Source: Porcincola sp945869225
Lineage (GTDB): Bacteria > Bacillota > Clostridia > Lachnospirales > Lachnospiraceae
DNA length: 64,000 bases
Direction of reading: 5' to 3'
Assembly (NCBI RefSeq): GCF_052118625.1
Contig: NZ_JBQKGW010000011.1
Span: forward strand, 26,944-90,943
Part shown: positions 9,095 through 18,638 of the stretch, in pieces
Layout: every line of letters starts with the position of its first letter
Numbering within the stretch: position 1 is the stretch's first letter
Position numbers and translations under genes: made by a program
Notes under the pieces: generated by a model
What the model saw: only the letters and a program-made list of their open reading frames with translations
The model's database searches: none
What the model was told of the DNA's origin: nothing

Positions 9095-10971
9095 CGATCG
9101 CATCGAGAGAGGATCTTCAGCGTGCGCGTCTTGACGCTGACCGGGAGATGAAGAAACAGGATGTCCGCGTGCTGGTATGCGCGGGAACAGGCTGCGTAGC
9201 CTCGGGGGCAGAGGCTGTCTTTGAGGAGTTCAGGAATCAGCTGGAAGGAAGGGAAGGGATCTCCCTCTCCTTTGCGCCTCACGAGCATACGAAAGTGGCG
9301 GCGGTCTGCCATACAGGCTGTCAGGGCATCTGTGAGATCGGCCCGCTTGTCCGGATTCAGAGCGGGGATCAGGTCATTCAGTATGTGAAGGTGCAGCCGT
9401 CAGATGTCAGTGCCATCATCATGAGGACCATCCTGCACGGCGAGGTCATCGACCACCTGCTTTATCACCAGCAGGCGCAGTATGTCAGTCCGGACGATAT
9501 TCCTTTTATCGCGAAGCAGACGCGGGTCGTTCTGTCCAACTGCGGGAAGTATGAGCCGGATTCACTGTCAGAGTACATCTATTCGGGCGGATTTTCGGCA
9601 CTTGAGAAGGCGCTCTTTGACATGACACCGCAGCAGGTGATCGATGAGGTCTCGAAATCGGGGCTCAGAGGCCGCGGCGGCGCAGGGTTTCCGACCGGAC
9701 GCAAGTGGTCGCAGGTTGCCAGCCAGAAGGATCCCGTCCGCTATGTTGTCTGCAACGGCGATGAGGGAGATCCGGGTGCCTTCATGGATGGATCTGTCAT
9801 GGAAGGCGACCCGTACAAGATGATTGAGGGCATGATGATTGCCGCCTATGCGGTCGGAGCGCAGGAGGGTTATATCTATGTCCGGGCGGAGTATCCGCTG
9901 TCGGTTGCCCGGCTCCGGGAGGCGATCCGGAATCTGGAGGAGGCCGGGCTTCTGGGATCGAACATCCTTGGAAGTTCATATTCCTTCAGGCTGCATATTA
10001 ACCGCGGAGCAGGTGCCTTCGTCTGCGGAGAAGGGTCAGCGCTGACCGCTTCCATCGAAGGAAAGCGCGGGATGCCGCGCGTCAAGCCGCCGCGGACGGT
10101 CGAGCATGGATTGTGGGCGAAACCGACGGTTCTGAACAATGTCGAGACCTACGCCAATGTTCCGCGCATCATCACGGACGGGGCCGGGTGGTTCCGCTCC
10201 ATCGGTTCTGAGAACAGTCCGGGGACGAAGACCTTCTCTCTGACAGGCGCGATCCAGAATACCGGCCTGATTGAGGTGCCGATGGGGACGACCATGCGGC
10301 AGATCATCTATGATATCGGGGGCGGCATCAAGGACGGCGGAACCTTCAAGGCGGTCCAGATCGGCGGCCCGTCCGGCGGGTGCCTGACGGAGAAGGAGCT
10401 GGACGTCGGACTGGACTTTGAGTCGGTTAAAAAGTATGACGCGATCATCGGCTCGGGCGGCATGGTCGTCCTGAACCAGAATTCCTGCATGGTCGAGGTT
10501 GCCCGTTTCTTCATGGGCTTTACCCAGCGCGAATCCTGCGGAAAGTGCACGCCCTGCCGCGAGGGAACCAAGCGGATGCTGGAGATCCTGCAGAAGATTG
10601 TCGACGGAAGAGGAGAGATGAGCGATCTGGACGAGCTGGAGGATCTGGCGCAGATGGTCCGTTCCATGTCGCTCTGCGGCCTGGGTAAGAGTGCGCCGCT
10701 TCCTGTCATCAGCACGCTCCATCAGTTTCGGGATGAGTATGTGGAGCACATCGTGGACAAGAGATGCCGCGCGCATGTCTGCGCGAAGCTGCGCCGCTTC
10801 ATCATCGATCCGGACAAGTGCGTCGGCTGCGGAAAGTGCGCGCGCAACTGTCCGGCAGGCGCGATCATCGGTGCCAAGAAGATGCCGCACAAGATTGTCA
10901 CGGATGCCTGCATCCGCTGCGGAAGCTGTCAGGAGAACTGTGCATTTGACGCGATCTATATCGAGTACTGA
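9091..10971 (+). CDS. hydB: NAD(P)-linked [FeFe] hydrogenase, NuoF-like flavoprotein subunit
   Basis: The 626-residue protein has the full HydB/HndC architecture: an N-terminal thioredoxin-like [2Fe-2S] domain (CAGTGC, CHTGCQGIC), the FMN/NADH-binding NuoF core with GRGGAGFPTG near residue 192 and a glycine-rich GSGGMVVLN segment, the [4Fe-4S] motif ESCGKCTPCREG near 480, and two C-terminal [4Fe-4S] ferredoxin motifs (CVGCGKCARNC and CIRCGSCQENC). This is the NADH-oxidising and electron-distributing subunit, and the architecture is the one found in electron-bifurcating hydrogenases. It lies between hydC and hydA with a 4-bp overlap and a 13-bp gap. Confidence 0.95.
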   Translation: MTIASREDLQRARLDADREMKKQDVRVLVCAGTGCVASGAEAVFEEFRNQLEGREGISLSFAPHEHTKVAAVCHTGCQGICEIGPLVRIQSGDQVIQYVKVQPSDVSAIIMRTILHGEVIDHLLYHQQAQYVSPDDIPFIAKQTRVVLSNCGKYEPDSLSEYIYSGGFSALEKALFDMTPQQVIDEVSKSGLRGRGGAGFPTGRKWSQVASQKDPVRYVVCNGDEGDPGAFMDGSVMEGDPYKMIEGMMIAAYAVGAQEGYIYVRAEYPLSVARLREAIRNLEEAGLLGSNILGSSYSFRLHINRGAGAFVCGEGSALTASIEGKRGMPRVKPPRTVEHGLWAKPTVLNNVETYANVPRIITDGAGWFRSIGSENSPGTKTFSLTGAIQNTGLIEVPMGTTMRQIIYDIGGGIKDGGTFKAVQIGGPSGGCLTEKELDVGLDFESVKKYDAIIGSGGMVVLNQNSCMVEVARFFMGFTQRESCGKCTPCREGTKRMLEILQKIVDGRGEMSDLDELEDLAQMVRSMSLCGLGKSAPLPVISTLHQFRDEYVEHIVDKRCRAHVCAKLRRFIIDPDKCVGCGKCARNCPAGAIIGAKKMPHKIVTDACIRCGSCQENCAFDAIYIEY

Positions 10972-10984
10972 GGAGGGGTGAGAG

Positions 10985-12685
10985 ATGGGGGTCATGACAA
11001 TCAATGGAAGGCGTGTTGCCTTCACAGATGAGAAGAATGTGCTGTCCGTCATCCGCAAAGCGGGTATCAACATCCCGACTCTGTGCTATCTGTCGGAGAT
11101 GTCGACCTTCGGAGCCTGCAGGCTCTGCATGGTGGAGGACGAGCGGGGGAAGATGTTTGCATCCTGCTCGGAGGTTCCGAGGGACGGGATGACCATTTAT
11201 ACAAACACAGTCCGTCTTCAGAAGTACCGGAAGATGATCATTCAGCTGCTTCTGGGCTCGCATGACCGGGACTGCACAACCTGTGCACAGAGCGGGGACT
11301 GCCGGCTGCAGGATCTGGCGCACAAGATGAACATCACCTCCGTGCCTTACCACGACACGCGGGATGTGCATCCGATTGACATAAGTTCGCCGTCGATTGT
11401 CAGGAACATGAACAAGTGTATCCTTTGCGGCGACTGCGTGAGGGCCTGCTCGGAGCTGCAGGGGCTCGGTGTCCTGGAGTTCACCAGGAGAGGGGCGGAC
11501 GCCCTGGTCTCGACAGCGTTCGACCGTCCGATTGCCCAGACCAGCTGTGTAAACTGCGGCCAGTGCCGTGTCTACTGTCCGACCGGAGCGATCACGATCC
11601 ACTCCAACGTGGATGAGGTCTGGGAAGCGATCGGCGACCCGACTGTCCGGGTTGTCGCGGAGATCGCACCGGCTGTCCGGGTCGCGGTGGGAGATGCATT
11701 CGGTATGAAGGACGGCGCCGGCGTGATGGGCATGATCGTGAACGCGATGCATCGGATGGGGTTTGACGAGGTCTACGATGTAACATTGTCGGCGGATCTG
11801 ACCATCATGGAGGAGGCGCAGGAGTTTCTGGAGCGGCTGTCGGAGAACCGGAATCTGCCGCTGATGACATCCTGCTGTCCAGCGTGGGTGAAGTTCTGCC
11901 ACGATCAGTATCCGGAGTTTGAGCAGAATGTCTCAACCTGCAGAAGTCCGCAGGGCATGATGAGCGCGGTCCTGAAGGAATATTACAGGGATCCGGAGAA
12001 TTCGCAGGGCAAAAGGACGGTTGTCGTTTCGGTGATGCCGTGCACCGCGAAGAAGATGGAGATCCGCTGGAAGCGGAATTACACGAGAGGACAGCAGGAT
12101 ACGGATATCGCGATCACCTCGACGGAGCTGATCAATATGATCCGCGACTTCGGGCTGGAGCTCGGAGACCTCGATCCGGAGGCCTGTGACATGCCGTTTG
12201 GCCTGGGGTCGGGCGGCGGTGTGATCTTCGGGACCAGCGGCGGCGTGACGGAGGCGGTTCTCAGAAGGCTGGCGCCGAATCACAGCAAGCAGCTGATGGA
12301 CAACATTGCGGACTGCGGTGTCCGGGAGAAGAAGTGGATCCGGGAATTCACAGTCAGCTACAAGGACAGAGACCTGAGGATCTGTGTCGTGTCCGGACTT
12401 GGGAATGCCAGGATGGTACTCGACAGGCTGAAGGCCGGGGAGGTGCAGTATGATCTGATTGAGGTCATGGCCTGCAGGGGCGGCTGTGTCATGGGCGGCG
12501 GTCAGCCGGTCATTCTCGGCCGCACACCGAGGGAAGCCCGCACGGCAGGACTTTATCGGATCGATAATAATGAATCTGTCCGTAAGTGTGATGAGAATCC
12601 GCTGGTGCAGAACCTGTACAAGGGGATGCTGAAGGATAAGTCCCACGAGCTTCTGCATGTACACGCAGCAGACGAAAACCGATAA
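10985..12685 (+). CDS. hydA: [FeFe] hydrogenase catalytic subunit
   Basis: The 566-residue protein has, in order, a [2Fe-2S] domain (CYLSEMSTFGACRLC), a His-ligated [4Fe-4S] region (HDRDCTTCAQSGDC), a two-cluster ferredoxin domain (CILCGDCVRAC, CVNCGQCRVYC) and the H-cluster domain. The three H-cluster signatures are all present: TSCCPAW, MPCTAKK and MACRGGCVMGGGQP. It is therefore a group A, multi-cluster H2-evolving or H2-oxidising enzyme of the trimeric HydABC type. Maturation genes hydE, hydF and hydG are not in this window. A GAGGAGGGG site precedes ATG 10985. Confidence 0.96.
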   Translation: MGVMTINGRRVAFTDEKNVLSVIRKAGINIPTLCYLSEMSTFGACRLCMVEDERGKMFASCSEVPRDGMTIYTNTVRLQKYRKMIIQLLLGSHDRDCTTCAQSGDCRLQDLAHKMNITSVPYHDTRDVHPIDISSPSIVRNMNKCILCGDCVRACSELQGLGVLEFTRRGADALVSTAFDRPIAQTSCVNCGQCRVYCPTGAITIHSNVDEVWEAIGDPTVRVVAEIAPAVRVAVGDAFGMKDGAGVMGMIVNAMHRMGFDEVYDVTLSADLTIMEEAQEFLERLSENRNLPLMTSCCPAWVKFCHDQYPEFEQNVSTCRSPQGMMSAVLKEYYRDPENSQGKRTVVVSVMPCTAKKMEIRWKRNYTRGQQDTDIAITSTELINMIRDFGLELGDLDPEACDMPFGLGSGGGVIFGTSGGVTEAVLRRLAPNHSKQLMDNIADCGVREKKWIREFTVSYKDRDLRICVVSGLGNARMVLDRLKAGEVQYDLIEVMACRGGCVMGGGQPVILGRTPREARTAGLYRIDNNESVRKCDENPLVQNLYKGMLKDKSHELLHVHAADENR

Positions 12686-12710
12686 CAGGACGACGAAACT
12701 GCGGAATTCT

Positions 12711-12752
12711 GAAAAAAAGCCAGCCGGAGCAGTACTGCTCCGGCTGGCTTTG
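12711..12752. terminator. Perfect palindromic bidirectional terminator
   Basis: AAGCCAGCCGGAGCAG at 12718 is followed by a TA centre and its exact reverse complement to 12751, so the whole 34-bp element is a perfect palindrome. An A-run lies on the left and T-rich sequence on the right. It separates convergent hydA and the ABC exporter gene and can terminate both. Confidence 0.9.
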
Positions 12753-12788
12753 TATAAATATGCGGCTGACAGAAATCAGCAAGGGATT

Positions 12789-14819
12789 TTACTCCAGCTC
12801 GAATGCACCTGTATAGAGCTGGTAGTAGACGCCCTTCTGTGCGATCAGCTCGTCGTGTGAGCCGCGCTCGATGATCCGTCCGTGGTCGAGCACCATGATG
12901 GCGTCTGCGTTGCGGACGGTGGAGAGTCTGTGCGCGATGACGAAGACGGTGCGCCCCTTCATCAGGTTGTCCATGCCCTTCTGGACAAGGGCCTCGGTTC
13001 TGGTATCGATGGAGCTGGTGGCCTCGTCGAGGATCATGACCGGCGGGTCGGCGACCGCCGCGCGGGCGATGGAGATCAGCTGGCGCTGTCCCTGGGAGAG
13101 CTGGGCGCCGTTCCCGGTCAGGAAGGTGTCATAGCCGTCCGGAAGACGGGTGATGAAGTCATCGGCGTTTGCAAGCTTTGCGGCGGCGATGCATTCCTCG
13201 TCGGTCGCATTCAGGCGGCCGTAGCGGATGTTGTCCATCACGGTACCGGTGAAGAGATTGACATCCTGAAGCACGACGCCCAGTGACCGCCTCAAGTCGG
13301 GCTTCTTGATCTTGCGGATGTTGATGCCGTCGTAGCGGATCTTTCCGTCCGGGATGTCGTAGAACCTGTTGATCAGATTCGTGATCGTCGTCTTTCCGGC
13401 GCCGGTGGCGCCGACAAAGGCAATCTTCTGGCCCGGCTTTGCATAGAGCGTGATGTCGTGAAGCACCAGCTTGTTCGGGACGTAGCCGAAGTCGACGTTG
13501 AACATCCGGACATCACCCTGCTGCGGCGTGTAGGTAAGCGTCCCGTCATGATGCGGGTGCTTCCACGCCCACTTTCCGGTCAGATGGTCCGTCTCATGGA
13601 TGGTTCCGTCCTTGTCATACCCTGCATTGACCAGCTCCACATAGCCGTCGTCTTCCTCGGGCTTTTGGTCCATCAGCTCAAAGACACGCGAGACACCTGC
13701 AAGGCCGAGTGCAATCATAGAGACCTGCATGGATGCCTGGCCGATGGACTGCGCCAGCTGCCTGGTCATGGCCAGAAATGATACAATCACGCCGATTGTG
13801 ACGGTGTCGATCCCGGTCAGTGTCAGGTTCGGCGCCTTGAGCGTCACGAGGAAGCCGCCCAGGATTGCCAGAGCGATGTACATAATGTTTCCGACATTTC
13901 CGAGAATCGGCATCAGCATGAAGCCGGCGCGGTTCGCACGGTCGCTGTCCTCAAAGAGCTTCTGGTTGAAGGTGCGGAAGTCAGCCTTTGCGGCCTCCTC
14001 GTGGTTGAAGACCTGGACGACCTTCTGACCGTTCATGATCTCCTGGACGAAGCCCTCCTCGGCAGCCAGTGATTTCTGCTGGTCGACCATACCGCTTGCG
14101 GAGCGTCCCGCGAAGGTTTTCGAGATCCGGCTCATGACGTACATGAAGAACGCGACGCCGATGGTCATCCAGACAGAGAACTTCAGCATGGAGATGACGA
14201 TCGCGATGACGGAAAGGCCGGTCTGATAGATCATCGGGAGCGACTGACCGATCATCTGCCGGATCGCATCCGTGTCGTTGGTGTAGGTGGACATGATGTC
14301 GCCGGTCAGGTGCTGGTCGAAATAGCGGATCGGAAGCGTCTCCATGCGGTCGAACATGTCATCCCGCATGTGCTTCAGCGTGCCCTGCGTTACCGTCGCC
14401 ATGATCTGGGTATAGATGTTGGAGGCAATGACGCCTGCCGCGTACACGGCGATCATGGTTCCGATGATGGAGAGCAGCTGCGGATAGACTGCCTGCAGGC
14501 CCTTGGTCAAGCCGGGCGTGATGGCGGTGTCGACGAGGGTCTGCAGGAAGACCGACGCGATGACGCCTGAAAGCCCGGAGACGGCGAGGCAGATCAGGAC
14601 GATGACAAGGCGCCATTTGTAAAAATGAAACATATATTTCATCATCCGTCTGAAGGTGCCGGGCTTTACCGGCGGACGCCCCGAGGGCTGCTTTTTCCCG
14701 GAACGGACCTTGTCTGCGCTGCGCGGATCCGAAGCCAGGGCTTCAGGCTTCGCCTGAGCCGCTGTGGCTGCCTGAACGGCCTGGGTCTGAACGGCTGTTT
14801 GATTCTGTGCTGCTGCCAT
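12789..14819 (-). CDS. Heterodimeric ABC exporter, catalytically competent subunit
   Basis: The 676-residue protein is a fused membrane domain plus ATPase domain exporter. After an Ala/Gln-rich N-terminal tail and a basic linker, six helices span about residues 95-390. The ATPase part has Walker A GATGAGKTT near 468, signature LSQGQRQL near 572 and Walker B VMILDEATSSID near 592 with the catalytic Glu intact. I chose ATG 14819 because GGGAGGA is properly spaced from it; ATG 14828 lies too close. The partner gene ends 1 bp upstream and has a degenerate Walker B, so the two make an asymmetric heterodimer of the TM287/288 or LmrCD kind. Drug or metabolite efflux is likely. Confidence 0.93.
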   Translation of the reverse strand: MAAAQNQTAVQTQAVQAATAAQAKPEALASDPRSADKVRSGKKQPSGRPPVKPGTFRRMMKYMFHFYKWRLVIVLICLAVSGLSGVIASVFLQTLVDTAITPGLTKGLQAVYPQLLSIIGTMIAVYAAGVIASNIYTQIMATVTQGTLKHMRDDMFDRMETLPIRYFDQHLTGDIMSTYTNDTDAIRQMIGQSLPMIYQTGLSVIAIVISMLKFSVWMTIGVAFFMYVMSRISKTFAGRSASGMVDQQKSLAAEEGFVQEIMNGQKVVQVFNHEEAAKADFRTFNQKLFEDSDRANRAGFMLMPILGNVGNIMYIALAILGGFLVTLKAPNLTLTGIDTVTIGVIVSFLAMTRQLAQSIGQASMQVSMIALGLAGVSRVFELMDQKPEEDDGYVELVNAGYDKDGTIHETDHLTGKWAWKHPHHDGTLTYTPQQGDVRMFNVDFGYVPNKLVLHDITLYAKPGQKIAFVGATGAGKTTITNLINRFYDIPDGKIRYDGINIRKIKKPDLRRSLGVVLQDVNLFTGTVMDNIRYGRLNATDEECIAAAKLANADDFITRLPDGYDTFLTGNGAQLSQGQRQLISIARAAVADPPVMILDEATSSIDTRTEALVQKGMDNLMKGRTVFVIAHRLSTVRNADAIMVLDHGRIIERGSHDELIAQKGVYYQLYTGAFELE

Positions 14820-14820
14820 C

Positions 14821-16605
14821 TTACGCATTCCTCCCTTCCTGATTCTGTGCCCCTGTCTGCGTTTCTGTCTCGTCCTGCTGGGCACTGCGGGTCTGGGAGT
14901 CGTAGACCTCCCGGTAGATGCCATGCTTTGCGAGCAGCTCCTCATGCGTACCCTGCTCAACGATGCGTCCGCCGTCCATGACAATAATGTTGTCCGCATC
15001 CTGGACGGAGGAGACGCGCTGCGCAATGATGATCTTCGTGGTATCCGGAATCTCCTCGCGGAACGCCTTGCGGATCAGTGCGTCCGTCTTCGTATCGACG
15101 GCGGAGGTCGAGTCGTCGAGGATCAGGATCTTCGGCTTTTTCAGAAGCGCCCTGGCGATGCAGAGCCGCTGCTTCTGGCCGCCCGACACATTGGTTCCGC
15201 CCTGTGCGATTATCGTCTGGTATTTGTCCGGAAACTCCTGGATAAAGCTGTCAGCCTGTGCCAGCTCGCATGCATGGCGGATTTCCTCATCTGTGGCATC
15301 CGGGTCTCCCCAGCGAAGGTTCTCGCTGATCGTACCCGAGAACAGGACGTTTTTCTGCAGAACGCAGGCAACCTGATCGCGCAGGACTGTGAGGTTGTAC
15401 TTCCGGACATCCTCGCCGCCGACGCTGACGGATCCCTCAGACACATCGTAGAGTCTGGAGATCAGCTGTACGAGGGACGATTTTGATGAGCCGGTTCCGC
15501 CGATGATGCCGAGCGTGGATCCGGACGGAATGTGGAGACTGACATCGGACAGCGCATATTTTTTGCTGCGGTCTGAGTATTTGAAGGAAACATGGTCAAA
15601 ATCCACGCGGCCGTCGGCGACCTGTGTCAGTCCATTTTCGGGTGAGGTGATCGTAGCGTCGTAGGAGAGAACTTCCGCGATACGTTCCGCCGATTCCTCG
15701 GCGATCATACACAGCACGAAGATGAAGGACAGCATCATAATAGCAAGCAGAATCTGCACGCCGTAGTTAATCAGGGACGAGAGTTCGCCTGTGGTCAGTT
15801 CGGAGCCTTTCGTGGAAATGATCAGCCGGGCACCGATATAGCTGATCAGGGTGATGGAGGCAAACACACAGGCCTGCATGGAAGGTGTGTTGAAGGCGAG
15901 GATTTTCTCGACATGGGTGAAGTCGCGCCGGACCTCCTCAGATTCCCTGTGAAACTTCTTCTTCTCATAGTCTTCCCGCACGAAGGACTTGACCACGCGC
16001 ATTCCCTGGATGTTTTCCTGCACGCCGTTGTTCATCGCATCGTACCGCTTGAAGATGCGGACGAAGATCGGATGCGTCTTGATCGCGATGCCGAAGATGA
16101 TGATCCCCAGAATCGGAATCATGACCAGAAAGATCATCGACATCTTTCCGTTGATGGAGACGGCCATCACAACTGAGAAAATGATCATCAGCGGCGCACG
16201 GAAAGCACCGCGCACCAGCATCGCGAAGGCGTTCTGGACGTTCGTGACATCGGTCGTCATGCGGGTGACCAGGGAGGCCTCCGAGAAGTGATCGATGTCG
16301 TGAAAGGAATAGGTCTGTACGCGGTCAAAGATGTCCTGCCGCAGGTTCTTCGCCAGCCCGCAGGAAGCCTTTGAAGACTCTGCTGCGGCTGCTGCTCCGA
16401 AGAACAGGGAGATAAATGAAATGACCAGCAGCCATATACCGTAGTACACGACTGGCTGGATGGACCGTTCTCCCATGTGGTCGATGAGCTTTGCCATCAG
16501 GAACGGGATGATGACTTCTATGATGACCTCGCCCGAGACCAGCAGCGGGGAGAGGATGGATTCCCGTTTGTATTCCCGAAGGCTTTTTGCCAGTGTCTTG
16601 ATCAA
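14821..16605 (-). CDS. Heterodimeric ABC exporter, degenerate subunit
   Basis: The 594-residue protein has six membrane helices (about residues 15-310) and an ATPase domain with signature VSGGQKQR near 470. The Walker B reads ILILDDSTSAVD, with Asp where the catalytic Glu normally is, as in the non-hydrolysing subunit of heterodimeric exporters. Walker A reads GGTGSSKSS, with Ser in place of the usual Gly before Lys, an uncommon change. The start is TTG 16605 behind AAGGAGGA; its TTGA overlaps the stop of the MarR gene. It is the second gene of a marR-exporter operon, and the active partner follows directly. Confidence 0.93.
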   Translation of the reverse strand: MIKTLAKSLREYKRESILSPLLVSGEVIIEVIIPFLMAKLIDHMGERSIQPVVYYGIWLLVISFISLFFGAAAAAESSKASCGLAKNLRQDIFDRVQTYSFHDIDHFSEASLVTRMTTDVTNVQNAFAMLVRGAFRAPLMIIFSVVMAVSINGKMSMIFLVMIPILGIIIFGIAIKTHPIFVRIFKRYDAMNNGVQENIQGMRVVKSFVREDYEKKKFHRESEEVRRDFTHVEKILAFNTPSMQACVFASITLISYIGARLIISTKGSELTTGELSSLINYGVQILLAIMMLSFIFVLCMIAEESAERIAEVLSYDATITSPENGLTQVADGRVDFDHVSFKYSDRSKKYALSDVSLHIPSGSTLGIIGGTGSSKSSLVQLISRLYDVSEGSVSVGGEDVRKYNLTVLRDQVACVLQKNVLFSGTISENLRWGDPDATDEEIRHACELAQADSFIQEFPDKYQTIIAQGGTNVSGGQKQRLCIARALLKKPKILILDDSTSAVDTKTDALIRKAFREEIPDTTKIIIAQRVSSVQDADNIIVMDGGRIVEQGTHEELLAKHGIYREVYDSQTRSAQQDETETQTGAQNQEGRNA

Positions 16606-17087
16606 AGCTGTTCCTCCTTCTGAGTCTGATTGGGACGGATGGGTTCTGAAGGCTGCGCGCAGGGGCTGTTCCCGGATACATTATCCAGCAGCTTGTGCAG
16701 AAGGCGCCTGAGCTCGACAGCCTCCTCGGGTGTAAATCCGCGCACAAGCTCCTGCTCGGCCTGCCGTTTCTGTCGGATGGACTCGTCCCGGAACCGGTCG
16801 GACTTTTCCGTTGTCCGGACGATTCGTCCGCGGTGGTCGTCCGGGTTGACCTCCACCGTCAGAAATCCTTTTTTCTCCATGCGGGAGATGATGCCGACGA
16901 CCGTCGGGTGCGAAACCTGGAGATGCGTCTCGATTTCCTTCTGTGTCACGGCCCCGCCGTGCGTATGGATGAAAAACATGGTCTGGAACTGGCTCATGGT
17001 CAGTCCGGATTCCTTCAGGCGGGTGTCCGCCTGGTTTTTCAGCCGTTCGCCTGCAATTTTTATCAAATGGCCGATATCATCGCACAC
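16602..17087 (-). CDS. MarR family transcriptional regulator
   Basis: The 161-residue protein has the MarR winged-helix core: LTMSQFQTMFFIHTHGG, the recognition region HPTVVGIISRMEKKGFL, and the wing NPDDHRGRIVRTT. The start is taken as GTG 17087 because AAAGGAGG lies 8 bases upstream; no in-frame ATG downstream keeps the N-terminal helix. It is the first gene of an operon with a heterodimeric ABC exporter, with overlapping stop and start, a common layout in which MarR represses the efflux pump until a ligand binds. Two matching palindromes flank its promoter (17163-17176 and 17239-17252). Confidence 0.92.
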   Translation of the reverse strand: MCDDIGHLIKIAGERLKNQADTRLKESGLTMSQFQTMFFIHTHGGAVTQKEIETHLQVSHPTVVGIISRMEKKGFLTVEVNPDDHRGRIVRTTEKSDRFRDESIRQKRQAEQELVRGFTPEEAVELRRLLHKLLDNVSGNSPCAQPSEPIRPNQTQKEEQL

Positions 17088-17162
17088 ACCACAAAGTCCT
17101 CCTTTCTGAGATGGAATCTGCAGCAATATACAGTCAGCATCGGCTGCAGATCGTCCCATATA

Positions 17163-17252
17163 TGTAGCACGCTACAATAAAAAACGAACCTATTATATGC
17201 CTCATTTTTCAGAAGTGTAATTGTGAGATGCTCCAAAATGTAGTACGCTACG
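17163..17252 (-). promoter_or_regulatory. marR-exporter promoter bracketed by two operators
   Basis: On the minus strand a perfect TATAAT -10 lies at 17197-17192. Two related palindromes surround it: TGTAGCACGCTACA at 17163-17176 (arms TGTAGC/GCTACA exact) and TGTAGTACGCTACG at 17239-17252. One is just downstream of the expected transcription start, the other upstream of the -35 region, 76 bp centre to centre. This is a typical arrangement for MarR autorepression. Identity of the binding protein is inferred from position. Confidence 0.75.
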
Positions 17253-17385
17253 CAATGAAAGCGGGGACATTCTGCACAAGGCCGGATTATCTGTGTCAAT
17301 TTCTTCGCGCATTGGGGAGAGCATCCATGTTATGATGAAATAACAGAAGGATGGCTGCACATCAGAAGCAGATGGAGGATGAATC

Positions 17386-18567
17386 ATGGCAGAAAGAAAT
17401 CTTGATTTTGACACATACGTTGACCGCAGAAACACAGACTGCCTGAAATATGACTTCGCAAAGCGCAGGGGGCTGCCGGAGGACGTGCTCCCGCTCTGGG
17501 TCGCGGACATGGATTTTCGGACCTCGTCCTATGTGGAGGATGCGCTGGTGGAGCGCGCGAAGAACGGTGTGTTCGGATACACCGAGTCCGGAGAAGCTTA
17601 TTTTCAGGCAGTTGCCGGCTGGATGGAGCGCCATCACGGATGGAAGGTTCGGCCGGAGTGCCTGATCAAGACGCCGGGTGTTGTGTTCGCCCTGGCGATG
17701 GCGGTCAGAGCCTACACAAGGGAAGGAGACAACGTCCTTATTCAGCAGCCCGTCTACTATCCGTTCAGTGAGGTGATTCTGGAGAATGGGAGAAATGTGG
17801 TCAGCAGCGATCTCTACCTGGGGGAGGACAACCGCTACCACATCGATTTTGATGATTTCGAGCGCAAGATTGAGGAGAATGACATCGGACTGTTCCTGAT
17901 GTGCAGTCCGCACAATCCGGTCGGAAGAGTCTGGACGCGCGATGAGCTGATGAGGATCGGGGAGATCTGCGTCCGTCACAACGTGATTGTCGTCAGTGAC
18001 GAGATCCACAACGACTTCGTTTTTGAGGGGGAGCACCATGTCTTTGCGACGCTGAGCCCCGAGTTCGAGCAGATCTCGGTCGTCTGCACGGCGCCCAGCA
18101 AGACCTTCAATCTCGCAACGATGCTGCTGTCGAACATCTTTATTCCGGACGTCCAGCTGCGGAAGCGCTTTCTGAGGGAGGTCAGTGCAGCAGGAATGAG
18201 CCAGCTGTCAGCCTTTGGTCTGACGGCCTGCCAGGCGGCATATGAGCACGGGGAAGAGTGGTATCAGGCGATGCTTTCCTATGTAAAGGGAAACATTGAT
18301 TATGTGTATCGCTACGCACAGGAGCATTTTAAAAAGATCAAGGTGGTCCATCTTGAGGGAACCTACCTGCTGTGGCTGGATTTTCGCGGGACAGGGCTGT
18401 CGTCCGGGGAGATTGACCAGAAGATCATCTACGAGGCAAAGCTGTGGCTGGATTCCGGAAAGATTTTCGGGAGCGCCGGAAGAGGCTTTCAGCGGATCAA
18501 CACAGCGTGCCAGCGCGCGACCCTCGAGGAGACGATGGAGCGGATCCGGAGAACCTTCGAAGTGTAA
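17386..18567 (+). CDS. PLP-dependent C-S lyase / aminotransferase, MalY-PatB family
   Basis: The 393-residue protein is a fold-type I PLP enzyme. The N-terminal signature YDFAKRRGLPEDVLPLWVADMDF and the sequences SPHNPVGR and SDEIHNDF are typical of the MalY/PatB cystathionine beta-lyase group. The PLP lysine is Lys239 in APSKTFNLA, and the C-terminal Arg contact region is present. Enzymes of this group split cystathionine or cysteine conjugates to a thiol, pyruvate and ammonia; some instead act as aminotransferases. The ribosome site is GGAGGATG before ATG 17386. It begins divergently from the marR operon. Confidence 0.9.
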   Translation: MAERNLDFDTYVDRRNTDCLKYDFAKRRGLPEDVLPLWVADMDFRTSSYVEDALVERAKNGVFGYTESGEAYFQAVAGWMERHHGWKVRPECLIKTPGVVFALAMAVRAYTREGDNVLIQQPVYYPFSEVILENGRNVVSSDLYLGEDNRYHIDFDDFERKIEENDIGLFLMCSPHNPVGRVWTRDELMRIGEICVRHNVIVVSDEIHNDFVFEGEHHVFATLSPEFEQISVVCTAPSKTFNLATMLLSNIFIPDVQLRKRFLREVSAAGMSQLSAFGLTACQAAYEHGEEWYQAMLSYVKGNIDYVYRYAQEHFKKIKVVHLEGTYLLWLDFRGTGLSSGEIDQKIIYEAKLWLDSGKIFGSAGRGFQRINTACQRATLEETMERIRRTFEV

Positions 18568-18638
18568 GCTGGTACAGCAGGGCTGTGACCGGATTGCGCA
18601 GCCAATAAGACCTGCGTCAGGCAAGATCAGGGGCGTGA

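Noticed and set aside
10036..11073. Long minus-strand open frame across hydB and hydA
   Set aside because: It is antisense to two strongly supported genes in a GC-rich third-position context; the product has no domain.
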